Positions 54,001 to 63,235 are shown, counted from the first letter of the stretch. The stretch: 64,000 bases of DNA from Acanthopleuribacter pedis (GCF_017377855.1 NZ_JAFREP010000008.1:310001-374000), one strand, 5' to 3'. Numbers and translations: made by a program. The notes: generated by a model from the letters alone, not told the origin.

Positions 54001-55929
54001 TTAAAAAATGATGCGGGTGTTGAGGATGATGTCGCCTTCCTCCAGGCGATCCACCAGCGGCATGCCCTCGGTGACCTGACCAAAGACGGTGTAATTGCCG
54101 TCCAAGTGGGGTTGTGCGGAATGGCAGATGAACCACTGACTGCCGCCGGTATCCTTGCCGGCCAGGGCCATGCCCACCGTGCCGCGTTTGTAGCGCAGCG
54201 TGTTGATCTCACAGGGAATGGTGTGCCCCGGTCCTCCCGAGCCGTCGCCGCGCGAATCGCCGGCCTGAACCACGAAGTTGGGAACGACCCGGTGAATCGG
54301 CATGTTGTCAAAGTACTTGCGGTTGCTGAGGTAAACAATATTGGCGCAGGTAATGGGTGCGTAGCTGCCGCGCAATTTAATGCGAATTTCGCCGCGGTTG
54401 GTTTGAAGCAGCCAGGTGGGTTCCGGGGCGCCCTGGGCGAACAATGCCGCCTGTTGCAGGATTTGCGCGGGGAGTGGGTGGTTCCAGGGGCGATTAAACA
54501 GGTTGCGGCGTCGCGCGAAGTCTACGGTGCCCGCCGTTTCAAAAGCCTTGAGGCGGACCAGGTAATCGGGATGAGCTTGTAGCTGCTGCAGCAGGCGGCC
54601 GCGGCGGGCCGCGTCGGGCATCAAGGCTTCGAGGCTGTCGATGACCGCATAGTGAAAGTCGGGTTCCGGCAGTGGTTGTGCCAGCAGGGCGTTGATGCGG
54701 GGCAGGTAGGTACGGCTCAGGTTGCGGTCGTTCCCCATCGCGGTCACCGCCGTTGCCGCCAAGTACGGGTCTTTGCTCGCCAGAGCCGCGTTGAGCCAAC
54801 GCCTGTGTTCCGGGTTTTCAGGTGCGGTTAAGATCTGATAGCTCAGCGTGGCCAAACCCTTGTTTTTGGGATCGGTCCATTCTTGGAGTTCGCCGCGTTG
54901 GTTGGGACCCTCGTGAATGATCCATTGGCGCAACGGCCAGGGGTGGCGGCTCTTGCGCCAGCCTTGGATAAGGTGGGTGTGACGCTGCTTGCGTTCACCC
55001 TCCATGTTCTCCAGAATCACCACTTTTTGCGCTTGGCTCAAGGCGCCAAATCGCGGCTCAAGCCATTTGTCGATGGCTGGATCGTTGCGCTGGACCAGTT
55101 GGGTCAGGGTTGCCGTGACCACGTTGGGGTTGGGGTCGCCCAAAAGCCCCGGTGCGGCGAGCATGAACGGCGTGGGTTGTTCCCCATGGGCGGCCGCCGT
55201 GTTGCCGAGCGCGTTCACCGCGTTGACGCGTAACCGCCAGTCGGCGGACTTGGTGAGCGCAAGCAGTGCGTCTACCACGGCGGCGTCGGCGTCGGATACG
55301 GTTAGCCGGAGCAGGAACAAACGCGCGCGTGTGCTGTTGTCGGGGTTGGCCACTTGGGTGAGGAAGACTTTTTTATGGATGGGGACCTTGTTGCGGAACA
55401 GGTAAAAGAGCGGATCGAGGTTGTTCCCGGTCGGACGGCGCGACAGTAGGTCGCGTACGGCGAGGTTGAAGCTTTCATGGCCGTGGCGGTAGAGGGTGCG
55501 TAAGCTCCGCGTCTGCTCGTTGGGTGGGGCTGCTTGCCAGCGTTGCAGCAGTTCGCCGCGGTCACTTGGCGAGGCGCATTTGGCGACGGCTTCCCACCAG
55601 AACAGGCGGTTCTCCTCGGCAACGGTGGTGTTCCACAACGGTTGTACCGGGGCACCCAGCTCACCATAGGCAAACAACGCGGTGCTTTGGAGTTGCGGAT
55701 GGGAAAAATGGGCGACAATGATTTTGGCGGCGTCGGGGTGACCGTTTTGACCGATGGTCAACAAGTACTCTTGCATGAGCAGTTGGGATTGGGTCTCCAG
55801 ATTAAATTGGTTGGTGGGAATGCTCGCGGCGTGGCGCTTGAAACGCGCCTCCATCACCGCCGACCACGTCTCAATCGGGGTTTGGGTTGCGGTCTGCATC
55901 CAAAGCCAACAAAAAGCCAAAGTCATCAT
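54001..55929 (-). CDS. HEAT-repeat protein with C-terminal cyclophilin-type peptidyl-prolyl isomerase
   Basis: A 642-residue exported protein. It begins with a signal-like 'MMTLAFCWLWMQTATQ'. About 450 residues of helical HEAT-type repeats follow ('VVDALLALTKSADWRLRVNAVNALGNTA', 'YLAATAVTAMGNDRN'). Residues about 495-640 are a cyclophilin: 'MPIHRVVPNFVVQAGDSRGDGSGGPGHTIPCE', 'GTVGMALAGKDTGGSQWFICHSAQPHLDGNYTVFGQVTEG'. Conserved Arg and Phe-type catalytic positions are present. The fusion suggests a scaffolded periplasmic folding factor. I use the ATG at 55929, eight bases after AGGA. It is convergent with no neighbour gene. Confidence 0.88.
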   Translation of the reverse strand: MMTLAFCWLWMQTATQTPIETWSAVMEARFKRHAASIPTNQFNLETQSQLLMQEYLLTIGQNGHPDAAKIIVAHFSHPQLQSTALFAYGELGAPVQPLWNTTVAEENRLFWWEAVAKCASPSDRGELLQRWQAAPPNEQTRSLRTLYRHGHESFNLAVRDLLSRRPTGNNLDPLFYLFRNKVPIHKKVFLTQVANPDNSTRARLFLLRLTVSDADAAVVDALLALTKSADWRLRVNAVNALGNTAAAHGEQPTPFMLAAPGLLGDPNPNVVTATLTQLVQRNDPAIDKWLEPRFGALSQAQKVVILENMEGERKQRHTHLIQGWRKSRHPWPLRQWIIHEGPNQRGELQEWTDPKNKGLATLSYQILTAPENPEHRRWLNAALASKDPYLAATAVTAMGNDRNLSRTYLPRINALLAQPLPEPDFHYAVIDSLEALMPDAARRGRLLQQLQAHPDYLVRLKAFETAGTVDFARRRNLFNRPWNHPLPAQILQQAALFAQGAPEPTWLLQTNRGEIRIKLRGSYAPITCANIVYLSNRKYFDNMPIHRVVPNFVVQAGDSRGDGSGGPGHTIPCEINTLRYKRGTVGMALAGKDTGGSQWFICHSAQPHLDGNYTVFGQVTEGMPLVDRLEEGDIILNTRIIF

Positions 55930-55962
55930 GTGTACCATCCTGTTGCGGCCGTTTGGCCGCGG

Positions 55963-56664
55963 TTATAAAACGACCGGGAGTTGGGTCGTTAAGCGCACGC
56001 CTTGTTGGTCGAAATCGGCCCGATACGCGTAAACTTCAAGGCCCTCGGCGACGGCGGCGCGCAAACAGGCGGCATATTCGGGATCAAATGCCTCGGCGAC
56101 GGTGACCCGTTCGATTGAGGCGCGCTGCACGCAGAAAAAAAGTACGGCCCGGCCGCCCATGCGACGTACAGCCGCCAATTCCTGGACGTGTTTGGTGCCG
56201 CGTTTGGTGACGGCGTCGGGGAAACCGGCCAGTCCCGGTTCCAACAAAAGGGTGACGTTTTTGACTTCGACGTAACAATCGGCGCGGTCCGGTGCCGACA
56301 GCAAAAAGTCGATGCGGGAGTTTTCACCGTAACGCTGCTCTCGTTTGAGGGTGGGGTAACCCTGGAGTTCGTCCACCACGCCGGTCTCAATGGCTTCCTG
56401 AACGAGCCGGTTGGCCAGACCGGTGTTGATACCGGTCCAGCCGTCGGCTAGCTCAATGGCTTGCCAGGAGTAGGCCAACTTGCGTTTGGGATCGTCGTGG
56501 AAGGTAACCCAGCTGCGTGCGTTCTCGGCCGTGCAGGTCGCCATGCTGCCCGTATTGGGGCAGTGGGCCGTGATCAGGGTACCGTCGGGTTTTTGGAAAT
56601 CGGCGAAAAACCGTTTGTAGCGACGAAGAAAAGAGGCTTCATGAACCTCGCCTGGCCAATCCAT
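55963..56664 (-). CDS. sfsA: SfsA family protein
   Basis: A 233-residue protein of the sugar fermentation stimulation family, proposed to bind DNA or to be a nuclease-like fold. Signatures are 'RYKRFFADFQKPDGTLITAHCPNTGSM', 'SRIDFLLSAPDRADCYVEVKNVTLL' (nuclease-like metal-binding core) and 'RAVLFFCVQRA'. The ATG at 56664 lies 5 bp after the mtnA stop with no clear SD; translation is probably coupled. Its function is unclear in the family. Confidence 0.9.
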   Translation of the reverse strand: MDWPGEVHEASFLRRYKRFFADFQKPDGTLITAHCPNTGSMATCTAENARSWVTFHDDPKRKLAYSWQAIELADGWTGINTGLANRLVQEAIETGVVDELQGYPTLKREQRYGENSRIDFLLSAPDRADCYVEVKNVTLLLEPGLAGFPDAVTKRGTKHVQELAAVRRMGGRAVLFFCVQRASIERVTVAEAFDPEYAACLRAAVAEGLEVYAYRADFDQQGVRLTTQLPVVL

Positions 56665-56668
56665 TGGA

Positions 56669-57661
56669 TTAGTTGAACTTAAAGGGTGGGTGGAAGATGC
56701 CGTCTTCGGTGACAATGGCGCTGATTAAGGCGGCCGGGGTGACGTCGAAGGCGGGGTTGAAGACGGCGGTATTGGGTGCCGTGATCGGGTTCTTGCGCAC
56801 GTGGCTGACCTCGTCATGAGGCCGTTCCTCAATGGGGATGTCTTTGCCGGTGAGTGTTTTGGTGGCGATGGTCGTGGTCGGCGCGGCCACGACAAAAGGG
56901 ATGCCGTGGAAATGGGCCGCCATGGCCAACATACTGGTACCGATTTTGTTGGCGGTGTCGCCGTTGGCCGCGATGCGGTCGGCTCCGACGATCACGCAAT
57001 CGACCATGTCGGCGTTCATCAGGTGCCCGCCCATGCCGTCGGTGACCAGGGTGACGGGGAGCTTGTCCTGTTGGCATTCCCAGACCGTGAGGCGCGCACC
57101 TTGGAGGAAGGGTCGCGTTTCATTGGCGTAAACTTGGGTGAGTCGTTGTTCTTCATTGAGTTGGCGGATGATTCCGAGCGCGGTACCCCAGCCGGAAGTG
57201 GCCAAGGAGCCGGTGTTGCAGTGGGTGAGCACGCGGCGTTGGCCGGCGAGGAATTGGGCGCCGTGGCGGCCGATGGCTTTGTTCTTGGCCAAATCGTCCT
57301 GGTGGTAGGCGACGGCGATCCGTTCTGCTTCGGCGGCCGGGTTCTGCCAACCGGCGGGATTGCCAAGACCTTCTTTGGTGTTGTCGATGGCGTCGAAAAG
57401 GTTGATGGCGGTAGGTCGGGACGCCGCCAAAACCTCGCAGGCGGCGTGAAAGGCTTGGGGTGAGGCATCGTTTTGCAGGGCAAGAACCAAGCCATATGAG
57501 GCGGTAACGCCGATGGCCGGGGCACCGCGCACAACCATGTTGCGGATGGCGTCGGCTGTTTCTTGGGCGGTGCGGCACTGGACAAAGGATGTTTCAAAAG
57601 GGAGCACGCGCTGATCGAGTAATTCGAGGTGATCGCCGTGCCACTTGATCGCTTCTACCAT
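56669..57661 (-). CDS. mtnA: S-methyl-5-thioribose-1-phosphate isomerase
   Basis: A 330-residue enzyme of the methionine salvage pathway. Signatures are 'NMVVRGAPAIGVTASYGLVLAL', 'THCNTGSLATSGWGTALG' (catalytic Cys region), 'GADRIAANGDTANKIGTSMLA' (catalytic Asp), and 'ERPHDEVSHV'. GAGGT lies six bases before the ATG. Other salvage genes (mtnB, mtnC, mtnD) are not in the window. It is the first gene of a unit with sfsA. Confidence 0.94.
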   Translation of the reverse strand: MVEAIKWHGDHLELLDQRVLPFETSFVQCRTAQETADAIRNMVVRGAPAIGVTASYGLVLALQNDASPQAFHAACEVLAASRPTAINLFDAIDNTKEGLGNPAGWQNPAAEAERIAVAYHQDDLAKNKAIGRHGAQFLAGQRRVLTHCNTGSLATSGWGTALGIIRQLNEEQRLTQVYANETRPFLQGARLTVWECQQDKLPVTLVTDGMGGHLMNADMVDCVIVGADRIAANGDTANKIGTSMLAMAAHFHGIPFVVAAPTTTIATKTLTGKDIPIEERPHDEVSHVRKNPITAPNTAVFNPAFDVTPAALISAIVTEDGIFHPPFKFN

Positions 57662-57857
57662 AAGTGACCTCGCTGGGTATAAAGATGCCGAATCATAACA
57701 AATTTTGGGACGGGTCCCACGAGGGTTGTGTTGGTTTTTGGCCGGGAAGGCGGGGGGTTGTGGCGGTAGATTGACGGTTGGACCGCTCAAGGGTTGGTCG
57801 GGCTTTTTTTGGGAAGGCCGTTCCGGGGCGGTGACCCTTGGCGCGGGGGGATACGGT

Positions 57858-58184
57858 TTACTGAGGCGGTCGGCGTAGGCGTGCCAGTTGGTGCTCGCTT
57901 AATGCGGCTTTCCAACGTTTTCCGCTCCAACCCCGGATCGGTGCTTGTCCCGCGAGCTGGACCGTTCCATCGCCTTGTTCTGGAAAGCCGTGGTTTTTGC
58001 TGAGCCTCGCCAAACTGTGGCGAATCTTGACCCGTTGCTGTTTGTGATCCTCGCTGCTCTCCAAGGTCAATGTGCCTTCACTCAGGCCGCGGTTGACGAT
58101 GGTTGCCGGCGTGTAGATCTGGTCGTCTTCAAGTTCGAGCAATAAAAAGGCGTATTTCATGGGTCGGCCTGCTTTACTTTTCAT
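57858..58184 (-). CDS. Hypothetical protein, 108 residues
   Basis: A basic, soluble protein without signal or membrane segment. 'MKYAFLLLELEDDQIYTPATIVNRGLSEGTL' and 'HSLARLSKNHGFPEQGDGTVQLAGQAPIRGWSGKRWKAAL' suggest a compact alpha/beta fold, and the second block could be nucleic-acid binding, though no family is recognised. TAGGAG ten bases before the ATG at 58184 supports the start; ATG at 58160 is an alternative. The upstream 200 bp is unusually AT-rich. Confidence 0.55.
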   Translation of the reverse strand: MKSKAGRPMKYAFLLLELEDDQIYTPATIVNRGLSEGTLTLESSEDHKQQRVKIRHSLARLSKNHGFPEQGDGTVQLAGQAPIRGWSGKRWKAALSEHQLARLRRPPQ

Positions 58185-58719
58185 GTCATAGGTTCTCCTA
58201 CAAAGTTAATGGAATACTGTCGTGGGCAACATGGATCGGTTTGAATCCCATTGCTTTGACTGCTATTTTGTAACATTTTCTGTGGCTTCAATAAAGATTA
58301 AACATCTAAAAAAGTTGAAAAAAATAAAAAGGTTGTTGATGGGTTGTTTTTTTGTGCGTGAAAACTAATTAGCCCCTGTTCGTGTACCCGCATCACGACC
58401 TGTTCCCAAAACGCGGCCGGCGGCGAAACGGCGCTAGCCCGCATTTCTCACAAGGGTTCATCGCGAGAAGCCGAAAGCCTTGTGAGTACGAAGATTACGA
58501 CCGAGAGACGACATAGGCGTAGCAGCGCTACGGCGAAGGCGGCTCGACCGAGTAATGCGGATGGCCGCCCCCTCGTAATCGCATGGGTTTCGGCTTCGTA
58601 GCAGAATTCCTTGTGAGAAATGCGGGCTAGGATTCATCGAAGCCTTGCGGCCCGAGGGCGATTTGATGGATGACTTTTGGGGGCCGGCTCTTTCCCGGGG
58701 GGCTCGACCGAATGAACGC
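58185..58719. other. AT-rich spacer plus MITE copy C
   Basis: 58190-58385 is AT-rich compared with the rest of the window and probably holds the promoter of the small basic protein gene. The MITE at 58434-58630 follows. 58631-58719 holds nothing evident. Confidence 0.45.
58434..58630 (+). repeat. MITE-like element, copy C (197 bp)
   Basis: CTAG-bounded, with left end CTAGCCCGCATTTCTCACAA and the exact complementary right end. It shares the same orientation and most of its sequence with copy B, but lacks about 15 bp (GGGTCCGACCTTTC region) after GACGACATAGG. That internal deletion explains its shorter length. Confidence 0.9.
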
Positions 58720-59643
58720 TCACACCACCTGATTGGGTGGCTTCTTGCCGGCTAAAAATGCGGAAACGTTGTCCATTACCCGCGACGCCATCCGCTTGCG
58801 GGTGCCCCAGGTGGAGGTGCCCTGGTGGGGCGTGGCCACCACGTTGCGGAAGTTGAGCAATCCCGGGTGGACCTTGGGTTCCCGTTCGAAAACGTCCAAG
58901 CCGACCCCGCCCAAATGGTTTTGTTCGAGGGCTTCGACCAGCGCCGATTCATCGATGATCGGACCGCGTGCGGTATTGATCAGCAAGGCGCCTTGTTTCA
59001 TCTGGGCCAACCGGGTTCGGTTCATTAAATGATGGGTCTCGCGGTTAAGCGGGCAATGGAGGGAAACGATGTCGCTCCTGCCGAGCAACGCGTCCAGCGG
59101 CATTCCGTTATCCCGGCCGTGGTAAACAACCTTCATACCGAAAGCTTCCGCCCGTTGCGCGACCGCCCGGCCGATTCGCCCGTAACCGACAATTCCCAGC
59201 GTGGCGCCAAACAAATCAATCCCCAATAGCTGCATGGGGTGCCAACCAAAAAACAAGCCGTTGCGCAGCAAGGTTTCGCCTTCACCGATGCGGCGCGCCA
59301 CGGCCAACATCAGAGCAAAGGTCATTTCGGCAGTGGCCTCGGTCACCGCGCCCGGTGTGTTGGTGACGACGATGCCGCGTTCGGCGGCGGCGTCGGTATC
59401 GATGTTGTCGTAGCCGACCGCGTGCTGGGCAATCAGTTTGAGCTTGGGCGCGGCTTCGATGAGGGCGCGGTCGATGCAGTCCCCGGGCATCGAAATCAAG
59501 ATGTCGCAGTCGGCCATGTTGGCGGCCAGGGTTTCCCGGCTGGTGGGGCGATCACTCTGCAGGGCGACCAAATGGACCGGGGCTTCGGCGAGGGCCGCCA
59601 TGCCGTCCGGGTGAATGGTTTGGCTTAACACCACTTTTTTCAT
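58720..59643 (-). CDS. D-2-hydroxyacid dehydrogenase (NAD-binding, glyoxylate reductase-type)
   Basis: A 307-residue cytosolic oxidoreductase. The Rossmann motif 'LGIVGYGRIGRAVAQ' includes GYGRIG at 153-158. 'INTARGPIIDESAL' provides the catalytic Arg, 'DVFEREP' the Glu, and 'VATPHQGTSTWGTRKRM' the catalytic His, where GTSTW replaces the more usual GSAT. Candidate substrates are glyoxylate, hydroxypyruvate or phosphoglycerate-like acids. GGAGG lies five bases before the ATG. It is separated from murA by that gene's terminator. Confidence 0.9.
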   Translation of the reverse strand: MKKVVLSQTIHPDGMAALAEAPVHLVALQSDRPTSRETLAANMADCDILISMPGDCIDRALIEAAPKLKLIAQHAVGYDNIDTDAAAERGIVVTNTPGAVTEATAEMTFALMLAVARRIGEGETLLRNGLFFGWHPMQLLGIDLFGATLGIVGYGRIGRAVAQRAEAFGMKVVYHGRDNGMPLDALLGRSDIVSLHCPLNRETHHLMNRTRLAQMKQGALLINTARGPIIDESALVEALEQNHLGGVGLDVFEREPKVHPGLLNFRNVVATPHQGTSTWGTRKRMASRVMDNVSAFLAGKKPPNQVV

Positions 59644-59655
59644 CGAAGCCTCCAT

Positions 59656-59701
59656 AAAAAAACCACGAGGACCTCTCATTATACGAAATGCCCTCGTGGT
59701 T
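59656..59701 (-). terminator. Intrinsic terminator of murA
   Basis: On the minus strand AACCACGAGG pairs perfectly with CCTCGTGGTT (59661-59670 with 59692-59701, 21-nt loop) and is followed by TTTTTTT. It lies between murA and the hydroxyacid dehydrogenase start. Confidence 0.85.
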
Positions 59702-59720
59702 CTTGTGAAGCGTTTGCGGA

Positions 59721-59735
59721 AGAAATGCGGGTTAG
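59721..59735 (-). repeat. MITE end remnant at the murA stop codon
   Basis: AGAAATGCGGGTTAG (plus strand) is identical to the right end of copy A (14703-14717) and ends at the murA stop (TAA at 59732-59734, minus). The rest of the element is absent, so this may be a solo terminus or coincidence. Confidence 0.4.
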
Positions 59736-61030
59736 ATATTGCTGAGTTCTTGAACCACTTGTTGGATTTGGTCGGTGCCGTTTTTGACGCGGCGAATTTT
59801 GGCGCCCAGGTTGCGCAACTTGCCTTCCAAGTCGTAATAACCGCGATCTAGGTGGTAAATGCGGTCGATGGTGGTTTCTTCCGCGGCGATCAGGCCCGCG
59901 ATGACCAGGGATGCGCTGGCGCGTAGATCGGTGGCCATGACTTGGGCGCCCGACAAAGAGGCGGGGCCGATGGTGAGCGCGCGGTTGCCGTCGATGACAA
60001 TATCGGCGCCCATGCGTTTCAGCTCGGGAACGTGGTTAAAGCGGTTCTCGAAAATGTTTTCCGTCACGATGGAGGTGCCCTCGGCTTGGGTCATGGTTGC
60101 AATGAACTGGGCCTGCATGTCGGTGGGAAAACCGGGATGGGGTTCGGTGGCAACGTTAACGGAACGCAGACCCTCGTGGGGATAAACCTCAATGCGGTCC
60201 TCGTGGATGTCCATCGGCAAGCCGGCGCGTTGCATGGCGTCGAGGAAAGCGCCCAAATATTGGGGGGCCGTGTTGGTAATTGAGACGCGCCCGCGGGTAA
60301 TGGCGGCGGCGCAGACGTAAGTACCGGTTTCGATACGGTCGGGAATAATGCGGTGATCGCAGCCGTGGAGGCTGTCGACCCCTTCGATGACAATGCGGCT
60401 CGTTCCCGCGCCTTGGATATCGGCGCCCATGGCAATCAACATGTTGGCCAAATCAACGACCTCGGGTTCTTGTGCCGCGTTGTCGAGGATGGTGGTGCCC
60501 TCGGCGAGGGTGGCCGCCATCATCATGTTTTCGGTCCCGGTTACCGTCACCTTTTCAAAATCGATATGGGCGCCCTTGAGGCGTTCGGCCTGGGCGTCGA
60601 TATAGCCGTGCTCCAGTTTGATTTTCGCGCCCATTTTTTCCAGCGCCTTTAAGTGGAGATCCACCGGCCGCGCGCCGATGGCGCAACCGCCCGGCAAACT
60701 GACCTGGGCGCGGCCCAAGCGGGCCAGCAAGGGGCCCAGTACCAAAATGGAGGCCCGCATGGTTTTGACCAATTGGTACGGGGCGATGTGTGAATTGATT
60801 TTGGCGCCTTTGATAGCGACACCGTCTTCGTTGTCATTGATTTCGAGACCCAGTTCGCGAATGAGGTCGCACATCGTGTAAATGTCGCGTACCCAGGGCA
60901 AGTTGGTGAGGGAGACCGCGCCCGCGGTAAGAATGGAGGCGGCAAGGCAAGGGAGTGAGGCGTTTTTGGCGCCGCTAATACGAACTTCTCCCTCAAGAGG
61001 GCCGTTACCAATGAGAACGAGTTTATCCAT
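59732..61030 (-). CDS. murA: UDP-N-acetylglucosamine 1-carboxyvinyltransferase
   Basis: A 432-residue enzyme that starts peptidoglycan synthesis by transferring enolpyruvate to UDP-GlcNAc. Substrate-binding Lys22/Asn23 lie in '[10 protein letters not shown]'. Cys116 in '[17 protein letters not shown]' is the catalytic/fosfomycin-target cysteine. The two-domain repeat and '[17 protein letters not shown]' near the end are intact. Cys, not Asp, at 116 predicts fosfomycin sensitivity of this enzyme. It is downstream of prmC, separated by 237 bp with a terminator. Confidence 0.97.
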   Translation of the reverse strand: MDKLVLIGNGPLEGEVRISGAKNASLPCLAASILTAGAVSLTNLPWVRDIYTMCDLIRELGLEINDNEDGVAIKGAKINSHIAPYQLVKTMRASILVLGPLLARLGRAQVSLPGGCAIGARPVDLHLKALEKMGAKIKLEHGYIDAQAERLKGAHIDFEKVTVTGTENMMMAATLAEGTTILDNAAQEPEVVDLANMLIAMGADIQGAGTSRIVIEGVDSLHGCDHRIIPDRIETGTYVCAAAITRGRVSITNTAPQYLGAFLDAMQRAGLPMDIHEDRIEVYPHEGLRSVNVATEPHPGFPTDMQAQFIATMTQAEGTSIVTENIFENRFNHVPELKRMGADIVIDGNRALTIGPASLSGAQVMATDLRASASLVIAGLIAAEETTIDRIYHLDRGYYDLEGKLRNLGAKIRRVKNGTDQIQQVVQELSNI

Positions 61031-61207
61031 GCGTCGAATCCTTAAAAAACATCATTAAAAAGGGTTGCGGTTTGGGAAAGTGAAGTGGGGGAGTCGCCTT
61101 CCCCCGGCTTCTTACAGCCGCATCCCCGACGGTTTGTATCTTCGGGCGGCAACATGAAAACAATATGAAGTCCTCATGAACCGCGAATTTTTCACACAAA
61201 TCCGTCC

Positions 61208-61250
61208 AAAAAAAGCCGGCGCTCGGGGGCCGCAATGAGCCCCGGCCGGC
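61208..61250 (-). terminator. Intrinsic terminator of the prfA-prmC operon
   Basis: GCCGGC arms at 61215-61220 and 61245-61250 extend inward with GCTCGGGGGC/GCCCCG pairs. The minus strand then reads TTTTTTT (61214-61208). Confidence 0.8.
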
Positions 61251-61266
61251 GTGCTTATCCCTGTTG

Positions 61267-62133
61267 CTAGCGGGTCAAGGCCTTGTTTGCTTGGGAATAA
61301 ATCCAAAGGAAACGGTAGACCCCGCTCGGATCAGGCCCCCAATTGTAATCGCCGCGGTCAAATTTTTCTTCAAGAAATGTTCCCAAACGGTGTTGATGCT
61401 CGTGGGATAACTCAAAGGCGGCATAACCCTCGGGAGTTAAAAAATCGTTTAAGCGGTTTAGAATCAATTTGATATGCGCACGGCCGCGGTCTTCGCTGTA
61501 CAGCGCCACGTGGGGCTCATATTCTGCAACACCGGGTTGGAGCCAGTCGGTGGGATCCACATAAGGGGGGTTGGCGGTGATGCAATCGAAGCGTTCGCCC
61601 TCGTTCAGGCAATCCCACAGGTCGCCCTGACGAATGGTGACGCGGTCGGCGACACCCAAAAGTTCAGCATTCTCGCCGGCCAAATCCAGCGCGTCTTGGC
61701 TGATGTCGGTGAGGACCACATGGCTGTCGGGAAAAGCCGCCGCCAAACTCAAGCCGATGTTGCCGGAGCCACAGCACAAATCCAACAGACGCGCGGGTGG
61801 CTTGTCCCCGTGTTTTTTGATGATTGCATCGACCAGCCACTCCGTCTCAACACGGGGGATCAGCGCGCGTTCGTCGCATTTAAAGGTCCACCGGTGAAAC
61901 GGCATACTGCCGAGCAAGTAGGCCCAGGGGCGCCCTTCCAAAGCCTCGTCCAAGGCTTTGCTCAGTTTGGCCAGCAGTTCCGGGCCGGGTTCCCATTCGG
62001 GGGCCGTGGCCAAATAAGAAGAACTTTTACCACTCAGATTGGCGGCCAATTCGCGGATGTGGCGGATGGTGCGGGCGCGGTCTTCCTCGGGAAAACGCGT
62101 CATTTCTTTTTGTAGGAAGGTTTGCCAGTTCAT
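61267..62133 (-). CDS. prmC: Peptide chain release factor N5-glutamine methyltransferase
   Basis: A 288-residue SAM methyltransferase that modifies the GGQ glutamine of release factors. The SAM loop is 'LLDLCCGSGNIGLSLA' and the catalytic motif NPPY is at residues 188-191. The N-terminal helical bundle recognises RF1/RF2. It begins one base after the prfA stop, so it is translationally coupled to its substrate's gene, the standard arrangement. Confidence 0.96.
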   Translation of the reverse strand: MNWQTFLQKEMTRFPEEDRARTIRHIRELAANLSGKSSSYLATAPEWEPGPELLAKLSKALDEALEGRPWAYLLGSMPFHRWTFKCDERALIPRVETEWLVDAIIKKHGDKPPARLLDLCCGSGNIGLSLAAAFPDSHVVLTDISQDALDLAGENAELLGVADRVTIRQGDLWDCLNEGERFDCITANPPYVDPTDWLQPGVAEYEPHVALYSEDRGRAHIKLILNRLNDFLTPEGYAAFELSHEHQHRLGTFLEEKFDRGDYNWGPDPSGVYRFLWIYSQANKALTR

Positions 62134-62134
62134 T

Positions 62135-63235
62135 TTAGTCTTGCTCTCCGAACGCTTCGTTAATACGACGTGCTTCAAAATTGGTGCGGCAGGCTTCGAT
62201 CATTTCCTTCATGCCGCCGTTCATAAAGTCGTCCAATTGGTACAAGGTCACTTTGATTCGGTGATCCGTGACCCGACCTTGGGGGAAATTGTAGGTGCGG
62301 ATTTTTTCGGAACGGTCGCCGCTGCCGACCATGTTCTTGCGGTCCGCCGCGATTTGTTCCTGTTGTTCGCGCAGCTTGAGGTCGTAGAGGTGGGCCCGCA
62401 GTGCCTTTAACGCCTTTTCTTTGTTTTTAATTTGGGAACGTTCATCCTGACATTGGACGACCACCCCGGTGGGAAGGTGCGTGAGGCGTACCGCCGAGTC
62501 GGTCGTGTTGACGTGCTGACCGCCCGCGCCCGAACTGCGGTAGGTATCGACTTTCAAATCGGTTTCTTTGACTTCAATGCCGACGTCCTCCGCCTCCGCC
62601 AGAATGGCGACCGTGATCGCCGAGGTATGCACGCGACCCTGGGATTCGGTTTTGGGGACCCGTTGCACGCGGTGGGTACCGCTCTCGTATTTAAGCTGGG
62701 AGAACACATCGGTGCCTTCCACCACGGCCGAAACTTCCTTGAACCCGCCGATACCGGACTCATTGACGCTGGAAACGGTCATTTTCCAGCCGTTGGCCTC
62801 GGAAAAACGTTGGTAGGCGCGGAACATTTCGGCCGCGAACAGGCCCGCCTCGTCGCCGCCCGTGCCCGCGCGGATCTCCAAAATGACGTTTTTTCCGTCC
62901 AGCGGATCCTTGGGCAGGAGCAACCGTTGTAGGTCGAAAAACGCCTTCTCAACCGCTTCTTTGGTTTCGGGTAAGGCCTCGCGCGCCATTTCCAACAATT
63001 CGGGATCTTCATTTTTTCCCGCCAACAAGGACTCGTATTCGGTCAAATCGTCGTTGGCCGAATGGTATTCCTTGTGGGCCGCGATGATGGGTTCCAACTC
63101 GCGGTACTGCTTGGCCAAGCCGTTGTAGCGTTTGGTGTCCGCGATCACCGAGGGGTCGGCCATCTGTTCCTCGACGTTGCGAAATTGGTGAACGATGGAT
63201 TCCAGTTGTTTGAGAACAGTTTCTTTAATACTCAC
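62135..63235 (-). CDS. prfA: Peptide chain release factor 1
   Basis: A 366-residue class I release factor. GGQ is at 238-240 in 'RSSGAGGQHVN'. The stop-recognition tripeptide PKT (194-196, RF1 type PxT) gives UAA/UAG reading, versus the SPF of RF2. 'YRSSGAGGQHVNTTDSAVRLTHLPTGVVVQCQDERSQ' is intact. The GTG start at 63235 has AAGGA eight bases upstream. It forms an operon with prmC. Confidence 0.96.
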   Translation of the reverse strand: MSIKETVLKQLESIVHQFRNVEEQMADPSVIADTKRYNGLAKQYRELEPIIAAHKEYHSANDDLTEYESLLAGKNEDPELLEMAREALPETKEAVEKAFFDLQRLLLPKDPLDGKNVILEIRAGTGGDEAGLFAAEMFRAYQRFSEANGWKMTVSSVNESGIGGFKEVSAVVEGTDVFSQLKYESGTHRVQRVPKTESQGRVHTSAITVAILAEAEDVGIEVKETDLKVDTYRSSGAGGQHVNTTDSAVRLTHLPTGVVVQCQDERSQIKNKEKALKALRAHLYDLKLREQQEQIAADRKNMVGSGDRSEKIRTYNFPQGRVTDHRIKVTLYQLDDFMNGGMKEMIEACRTNFEARRINEAFGEQD

